Assembly: GCF_017302985.1 (NCBI RefSeq) | Contig: NZ_JAFIMU010000002.1 | Coordinates: 620,001-684,000, forward strand | Source: Corallococcus macrosporus | GTDB lineage: Bacteria > Myxococcota > Myxococcia > Myxococcales > Myxococcaceae | DNA length: 64,000 nucleotides | Direction: 5' to 3' | In this document: piece by piece, positions 59,414 to 64,000 of the stretch | Numbering within the stretch: position 1 is the first letter of the stretch | Layout: each line of letters opens with the position of its first letter | Notes under the pieces: model-generated | The model's input: the letters and a program-made list of their open reading frames with translations, nothing else | Databases searched by the model: none | Told to the model about the DNA's origin: nothing | Translations under genes and position numbers: made by a program

Positions 59414-59515
59414 ATGCCTGTCATCTTCTTCTCCAACAAGCTGGGCTGCGCGGGCAGCATCCTTGCCTCCGTGGCGCTGAGCGCGCTGCTCTACTTCCTG
59501 TTCATGCGGGGCTGA
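59414..59515 (+). CDS. 33-residue single-pass membrane peptide
   Basis: The frame reads MPVIFFSNKLGCAGSILASV, then a short hydrophobic run and MRG-stop. The pattern of a short N-terminus, K-L-G-C-x-G-S and about 17 hydrophobic residues recurs in small proteins of other bacteria as I remember them. The stop TGA (59513-59515) directly abuts the stop of the convergent AraC gene (59516). No clear SD; GGTTGCCGCC precedes the ATG. Function is unknown. Confidence 0.6.
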   Translation: MPVIFFSNKLGCAGSILASVALSALLYFLFMRG

Positions 59516-60298
59516 TCAACACCTCGCGCCCCGGCCTGGCTCCGGCGGTGCCACCGGACGCTTCAGGAAGGCCCCCGGCGTGAGCCCGACGAGCTCCCGG
59601 AAGTCGGCGATGAGGTGCGCCTGGTCGTAATAGCCCGCGTCCACGGCGATGCGTCCCCAGTCCCTGGAGGTCGCCGTCATCTTCACGGCGCGTTGCAGGC
59701 GAACGGTCCTCGCGAAGTCCTTGGGCCCGATGCCGACGTTCTCCGTGAAGGCTCGGCGAAGGTGCCGCGCCGTGACGCCCAGCTGCTCCGCCACGGTCTC
59801 CACCCGGACCGCGTCTCCTTCCAGCAAGCGGATCGCGCGGCGGGCGAGCCGGGCCGAGGCCGGCTCGAAGGTCTGGTGGGTCCGCAGGGCAATCCCACGG
59901 GAGAGCCGGTCCAGCACCTCCGGCAGGCTCCGCGCCGACAGGAGGTCGAAGCAGAGGTCGCTGCCCGGACGGCCCCAGAGGTCTTCCAGCGGGACGATGC
60001 GGTCCGTCAGCGCGTTCGCTGCCACGCCCAGGAGCGGCACCGCCCAGCCGGGCTTGAACTGGAGGATGAGCGCGCGCACGACTTCAGGGGCGTTCTTGAA
60101 CAGCGCCTGGGTGCGCGGGCCCACGACGCAGAGGTCCCCTCTCCGGCCCTCTTCGAGCACTCGAAAGACAAGCGTCGTTCTCCCGTCGGGCAACCGTTCG
60201 TGCCGTGCGTTTCCCTCGACGGGCACGAGCGTGTGAACGTCCTCGACGAAGCGGGAGAGCGAGAACGTCGGGGCGGCGGACTCCAGCGTGCGCGGCAT
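59516..60298 (-). CDS. AraC-family transcriptional regulator
   Basis: The 260-residue protein has an N-terminal sensing domain with no named ligand and a C-terminal double HTH (about residues 155-250). The HTH region shows VETVAEQLGVTARHLRRAF and IAVDAGYYDQAHLIADFREL, followed by the GLTPGAF end. It is divergent from the hydrolase at 60408 across 109 bases, so it likely controls that gene. Confidence 0.92.
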   Translation of the reverse strand: MPRTLESAAPTFSLSRFVEDVHTLVPVEGNARHERLPDGRTTLVFRVLEEGRRGDLCVVGPRTQALFKNAPEVVRALILQFKPGWAVPLLGVAANALTDRIVPLEDLWGRPGSDLCFDLLSARSLPEVLDRLSRGIALRTHQTFEPASARLARRAIRLLEGDAVRVETVAEQLGVTARHLRRAFTENVGIGPKDFARTVRLQRAVKMTATSRDWGRIAVDAGYYDQAHLIADFRELVGLTPGAFLKRPVAPPEPGRGARC

Positions 60299-60407
60299 CC
60301 TCGTACTCTGGCGCGTTCATGGCGGTCGTTCAATCCGGCGTTGAAGGCGCGCGGAAATGTCCGGTCCTTCCAATCGCAGAAAAGGGGCGGGCGGTACGAA
60401 GACAATC

Positions 60408-61343
60408 ATGAACCAGCCCACTCCGACGCCCGTCCTCTCCCTCAGCCCCATCGTCCTGCCAGCCCCCGGCCGCGCCGTCGAGCTCCAGCTGCGCGTCTCC
60501 GCGCCCGTGACCGGAAGCAACCTGCCCATCCTCCTGCTGTCCCACGGCCACGGTCGCTCCAACCATCTCTCGTCACTCAACGGCTACGCTCCGCTCGCGC
60601 ACTACTTCGCGGCACATGGCTTCGTCGTCATCCAGCCCACGCACCTCGACTCGAAGACGCTCTCGCTCGGCCCGGATGCTCCGGATGCGCCCCTGTTCTC
60701 GAAGTCTCGAGCCGAGGACATGACGCGCATCCTCGACCAGTTGGATGTGATTGAGCGTGCCTTCGTCGGGCTCGCAGGACGCATGGACCGGAGCAGGGTG
60801 GCCGTCATCGGTCACTCCATGGGTGGGCACACCGCGAGCCTGCTGCTTGGCGCGCGGTACAAGGACGCTCACGACGGAACGGAGGTGAACCGCTACGAGC
60901 CGCGGATCAAGGCTGGCGTGCTGCTCGCCGCGCCCGGCAGGGGAGGGGATGCCCTGAGCAGGTTCGCGGCCGAGAACTACCCCTTCTTCTCGACCACCGA
61001 CTTCTCCACGATGACGACGCCCGCGCTCGTGGTCGTCGGCGACAAGGATGCCTCGGCCCACCTGACCGTCGCGGGCCCCGCCTGGCACGCGGATCCCTAC
61101 TTCCTGTCCCCTGGCCCCAAGTCGCTGCTCACCCTGTTCGGCGCGGAGCACGGGCTGGGCGGAGTCTCCGGGTATGACGTCGCCGAGACCACGGATGAGA
61201 GCCCCGAGCGGGTGGCCGCCGTCCAACGCCTCACCTGGGCCTACCTCCGCACCGCGCTCCATCCCGGAGACTCCGCCTGGCAGGAGGCCCAGGACGCACT
61301 GAAGGGCACGGCTTCACCGCTCGGTCGGATTGAAGCCAAATGA
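60408..61343 (+). CDS. Alpha/beta hydrolase (chlorophyllase/PAF-acetylhydrolase-like)
   Basis: The 311-residue protein starts at ATG 60408. It has LPILLLSHGHG (oxyanion region), the nucleophile elbow IGHSMGGHTA, VVVGDKDASAH (acid) and GAEHGLGG (His). No signal peptide is seen. The substrate is unknown; small esters are likely. It is divergent from the AraC gene. Confidence 0.88.
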   Translation: MNQPTPTPVLSLSPIVLPAPGRAVELQLRVSAPVTGSNLPILLLSHGHGRSNHLSSLNGYAPLAHYFAAHGFVVIQPTHLDSKTLSLGPDAPDAPLFSKSRAEDMTRILDQLDVIERAFVGLAGRMDRSRVAVIGHSMGGHTASLLLGARYKDAHDGTEVNRYEPRIKAGVLLAAPGRGGDALSRFAAENYPFFSTTDFSTMTTPALVVVGDKDASAHLTVAGPAWHADPYFLSPGPKSLLTLFGAEHGLGGVSGYDVAETTDESPERVAAVQRLTWAYLRTALHPGDSAWQEAQDALKGTASPLGRIEAK

Positions 61344-61402
61344 CAGTCGTCCTTGAGCGTCATGCGGTTTTCCCGTAGTCTGCCTTCAGCCCGGCCCTGG
61401 GT

Positions 61403-61453
61403 TGTGGCGCGAACCGCCACACTTTGGCCGAACTTGTGGCGGAATCCGTCACG
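61403..61453. promoter_or_regulatory. Two related palindromes upstream of the secreted-protein gene
   Basis: TGTGGCG...CGCCACA (61403-61421, 5-base spacer) is a perfect dyad. GTGGCGG...CCGTCAC (61436-61453) is an imperfect copy. Centres are about 32 bases apart, close to three helical turns. They lie 150-200 bases before the ATG at 61598. The rest of the 254-base gap shows no gene. Confidence 0.45.
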
Positions 61454-61597
61454 GATAGGGTTATCCTGGAATCCTGCTCATTCTGGGAAGTGTCTGGGAA
61501 TACAATGGCATGCGCCGTGAAGGCTGTTCTTTCGCTCCCCTGAAGGGGGCCGGGCCCCGATCCCCCAACCTCGGGCCCGCTGAAAGGAACAGCAGAC

Positions 61598-62002
61598 ATG
61601 AGCCTCAACGCACTCCGTAAGCCCTTGGCCACCCTCGGTGTGATGTTCGGTCTCCTCCTCTCGACCCAGGCCCAGGCGGTCATCATCATCCGGGGTCGCG
61701 ATGGCGGCTGTCGGCTCTGCATCGGCAGCTGGCACACCTGCGAGGCGCTCTGTGGCGCCAAGGCCACGCAGCTCAGCGGCTACAGCCAGCACATGGCGCT
61801 GGAGCTCTCCGACGGCAAGGTGGTCGAGGGCGACTCCCTCTCCATCTCCGACGTTGACGGTGGCACGGCCGTCGTGGAGATGCTGTCGGGCGACCAGCCG
61901 GTGTTCAAGGAGCGCGTGGACCTGGAGAAGACCGCGCTGCGCGACCTGGAGAACGGCCAGATCAACACCCTGGACAAGCTGGTCGGCCTGACCTGCCAGT
62001 AG
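61598..62002 (+). CDS. Small secreted protein of unknown function
   Basis: The 134-residue protein has a signal peptide (LATLGVMFGLLLSTQAQA) and AAGGAA just upstream of the ATG. Four cysteines cluster near the mature N-terminus (GGCRLCIGSWHTCEALCG). The rest is acidic with strands and a helix, ending C-Q. No family is recognised. A strong hairpin follows the stop. Confidence 0.7.
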   Translation: MSLNALRKPLATLGVMFGLLLSTQAQAVIIIRGRDGGCRLCIGSWHTCEALCGAKATQLSGYSQHMALELSDGKVVEGDSLSISDVDGGTAVVEMLSGDQPVFKERVDLEKTALRDLENGQINTLDKLVGLTCQ

Positions 62003-62018
62003 GCCCCGGCCCTCTGTG

Positions 62019-62045
62019 CCGTGACGGGTTCCCGGCCCGTCACGG
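62019..62045. terminator. Bidirectional hairpin between convergent genes
   Basis: CCGTGACGGG (62019-62028) pairs perfectly with 62036-62045 around a 7-base loop. It overlaps the stop codon of the minus-strand gene (62040) and follows the plus-strand stop by 17 bases. There is no T-run. Confidence 0.6.
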
Positions 62046-63605
62046 TGCTGGGATGGAGAAGGCGCGCAGCTGTCCCGAATAGGGATGCACCAGGATGAGC
62101 CCGCGCCCCACCGTGGGCGCGGCATACGTGGGTCCTGTGATGTCGAAGCGCTGGACCACGGCTCCGGTCCGGGCATTCAGCAGCTCCAGCCAGCTCTTGC
62201 TGCCATCGCCCGCGTTGGACACCACCACCAGCACCTCGCCCAGGGCAGGCATGCCCGCGAAGACATATCCCGGCGTGATGTGCTTCCAATGCGCCGCGCC
62301 TGTTCCCGGCTCCAGCGCGACGACCGAGCCCGGCTCCCCGTCCGGGGTGGTGCCTCCGGCAGCGTAAAGCCAGCCATGCGCGAACGTGGGCGCCACCAGG
62401 CTGCCCTGGCCCTGGAGGGGATCCGGTCCTCCGGCGGCAAGCTGATGGGTCCACACAGGGCCCGCGGAGATGGCACCCCGCCGGAACACATACAGCTTCC
62501 CATCCTTGTTCGCGGCGCCCACCAGGCGCGTACCGTCAGCGGCGGTGAAGAGGGTAGGGGAGGCGCCAAAGTCACTGTTGGCCTCTGGGCCCGGCCCCGG
62601 GTTCTGCCAGTGCCCGAGCACCGCCAGCGTGTCCGCGTCCAATTCCAGCAGGGACTGGGCGTTGGGGACCTCGGACAGGGGCTGTCCCACGGGGTCTCCC
62701 GTCGTGACGTAGAGCCTCCTCGCCGCGGCATCCACGGCAATGCTGCTCCACACCGCGGCCCCTGGCCGGTCCGCCTCGGTGAGTGTGAGCGAGCGCGTGG
62801 CCCCCGTGGCCAGCTCCACGGAGATCACCCTGCCGGGGATGTGATGGCAGGTGAAGATCGCCGCGACGCCCACGTACAGCCGGCCCAACTGCGGGGACGC
62901 CGCGGGAGAGGACTGGATGAACTCGGGAGGATCCTGGGTCGTGGCCACGGGCCAGGCCTGCACCGGGTTGCCAGTCGACGGATCGAGCGCGTGCACCTTT
63001 CCATCCGGTGACGCCGCGTAGAGCAGGCCGTCCACCCAGGCTGGCGCGGCCCAGAATCCCGGCCGGAGCGGATGGTCCTCGCACGGGTCCGTGAAGGCGT
63101 AATCCAGATTGCGTTCCCAGCGCCGTGCGCCCGTGCGCGCATCGAAGGCGAGCACCTTCGCCTCCAGGCCCGTGGTGACGTAGACCGTGTCGCCCACGAT
63201 GAGCGGCTGGGTATAGCCCTCGGGGCCCGCGTCGGCGGTCCACAGAGGTGTCACGGCCGCGGCCTGGGCCAGCGTGAAGGTGCCCTCGTTGATCCACGTG
63301 CCTTCGGGGCCGGAGCGGTATTGCGTCCAGTCCCCGCCGCCTGCCGGCCCGAACGTCCCCGCGTCCATGCCGCTGTCCGGTGTGCCCGCGTCGGTGCCGC
63401 TGTCTGGCACTCCTGCGTCGGTACTGCTGTCAGGCACCCCTGAATCCGTGCCGCTGTCCGGCGCACCCGCGTCCGTGCCGCTATCTGGAATGCCCGCGTC
63501 GGTGCCACTGTCCGGTGTTGGAAGGGTGGGCGAGTTCGGCTTGGAATCCGAGCAAGCCGACAACAAGAGAAGCCCCACCAGCAGACCGCCGAATCGCCGA
63601 TTCAT
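62040..63605 (-). CDS. Lipoprotein with PQQ-type beta-propeller
   Basis: From the ATG at 63605 the 521-residue protein has a lipobox (LLVGLLLLSACSD). A stalk of PDSGTDAG-type repeats (about residues 25-85) is followed by a propeller of PQQ/BamB-like repeats. Typical blades are VYVTTGLEAKVLAFDARTGA, LYAASPDGKVHALDPSTGN and VVALEPGTGAAHWKH. No enzyme residues for a PQQ dehydrogenase are seen, so a binding or scaffold role is likelier. A CHHIPG site near residue 240 is not a haem motif. Confidence 0.82.
   Translation of the reverse strand: MNRRFGGLLVGLLLLSACSDSKPNSPTLPTPDSGTDAGIPDSGTDAGAPDSGTDSGVPDSSTDAGVPDSGTDAGTPDSGMDAGTFGPAGGGDWTQYRSGPEGTWINEGTFTLAQAAAVTPLWTADAGPEGYTQPLIVGDTVYVTTGLEAKVLAFDARTGARRWERNLDYAFTDPCEDHPLRPGFWAAPAWVDGLLYAASPDGKVHALDPSTGNPVQAWPVATTQDPPEFIQSSPAASPQLGRLYVGVAAIFTCHHIPGRVISVELATGATRSLTLTEADRPGAAVWSSIAVDAAARRLYVTTGDPVGQPLSEVPNAQSLLELDADTLAVLGHWQNPGPGPEANSDFGASPTLFTAADGTRLVGAANKDGKLYVFRRGAISAGPVWTHQLAAGGPDPLQGQGSLVAPTFAHGWLYAAGGTTPDGEPGSVVALEPGTGAAHWKHITPGYVFAGMPALGEVLVVVSNAGDGSKSWLELLNARTGAVVQRFDITGPTYAAPTVGRGLILVHPYSGQLRAFSIPAP
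63360..63525 (-). repeat. Tandem repeat encoding the PDSGTDAG stalk
   Basis: About seven imperfect 24-base units encode PDSGTDAG or close variants (PDSSTDAG, PDSGMDAG). A similar but unrelated Asp/Ala/Gly stalk is encoded at 53190-53330. These are spacers, not a CRISPR array. Confidence 0.8.
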
Positions 63606-63696
63606 GAACGCCACCCTCCGGTGCCGTCACCTTCGCGACCGGAACTCCAGCTGTCCTGGGATGTCGGTTCGTGCCGTCAGGAACCCAACGGAGCGC

Positions 63697-64000
63697 TCAA
63701 GCCAGGCGACGACACTGCTCGCGCATCCGGACGAGCGCGACAACGAGCAGTGAAGCGATCAGCAGGCCGGCGAGGATGGGCCACGCCGCGGGCTGCATCT
63801 TCCCTGACGCATCGAACATCTCTCCGCCGAGGTAGCTGACGAACAGGAGGGGCGGGACGTAGCCCAGGAGCGAACCCCAGAAGTGGGTCCAGAACCCTAC
63901 CTTCGACACTCCGAGGAAGGAGTGCAGCACCTGCGGCATCCAGAGCAGCAGGCGCAGCAGGAAGACGGTCTGGAAGGCGTTCCGCTCGAGCGCTTCGTCG
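63697..64000 (-). CDS. VTT (DedA/TMEM64-like) membrane protein, C-terminal part
   Basis: The start lies beyond the window. The visible C-terminal 100 residues read NAFQTVFLLRLLLWMPQVLH, then GFWTHFWGSLLGYVPPLLFV, and a last membrane helix. The pattern R-L, a turn, then F-W-x-x-x-x-G-x-x-x-G-x-x-P is typical of the VTT/TVP38 family of lipid-scrambling or transport proteins. Motif matches are partial, so the family call is moderate. Confidence 0.65.
   Translation of the reverse strand, partial: DEALERNAFQTVFLLRLLLWMPQVLHSFLGVSKVGFWTHFWGSLLGYVPPLLFVSYLGGEMFDASGKMQPAAWPILAGLLIASLLVVALVRMREQCRRLA

Noticed and set aside
63360-63525. Regularly spaced repeats resembling a CRISPR array
   Set aside because: The units are contiguous, in frame and encode PDSGTDAG. 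There are no spacers or cas genes.

Overview
The window looks like chromosome from a myxobacterium of the Myxococcus/Corallococcus group. Nearly every codon ends in G or C. There is a kinase fused to a formylglycine-enzyme-like domain, a large NRPS, an OmpA protein with TSP3 repeats, paired M16 peptidases, several lipoproteins with Asp/Gly/Ala-rich stalks, and a CFI-box protein. The genus is inferred from gene content and style, not from a marker gene.

Layout. 1-4246: ribosome and RNA genes (rbfA end, truB, a small beta-grasp-like gene, rpsO, pnp) with a clear rpsO promoter and a long structured pnp leader. 4549-10007: a membrane protein and M23 peptidase pair, dut, and a kinase-like/FGE-like fusion. 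10004-14999: an orphan substrate-binding protein coupled to purB, then purC, a lipoprotein, a TrmH-type methyltransferase and a zinc-finger protein. 15151-16788: HtrA protease and a small membrane protein. 16902-20393: a zinc-ribbon/CFI-box protein, a TlpA-like thioredoxin, and an acyltransferase fused to the C-terminal DHHA1 domain of alanyl-tRNA synthetase. 20397-23083: trxA, a LysR regulator, a CxxCH lipoprotein and an FBP-type zinc protein.

23120-37183 is one 4687-residue NRPS gene on the minus strand. Its order, read from motifs, is C-A-PCP-A-PCP-C-(A stub)-C-A-PCP-C-A-PCP-TE. One module has no C domain, and two C domains stand in tandem around a remnant of an A domain. Two A domains are near-identical copies. 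No MbtH, PPTase, transporter or tailoring gene is visible beside it. 37404-44576 holds the OmpA/TSP3 protein, a DUF3616 lipoprotein, an M16 pair and an MDR-family oxidoreductase.

44732-45092 is tmRNA (ssrA) with its own promoter and a strong terminator. About 46.8-52.5 kb is an accessory stretch. Several genes are visibly richer in A and T, and it holds a DUF4365 nuclease-like gene, a decayed IS630-type element, a papain-like protease paired with a small envelope protein, a decayed IS5-type transposase and phage-like remnants. 52571-64000 returns to typical chromosome: lipoproteins, a DUF3592 protein, an RluA-type protein lacking the usual catalytic Asp, a ferritin-like protein, an M28 peptidase, a 33-residue membrane peptide, an AraC regulator divergent from an alpha/beta hydrolase, and the end of a VTT-domain protein.

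The most unusual items are the acyltransferase-DHHA1 fusion (18552-20393) and the rearranged NRPS.
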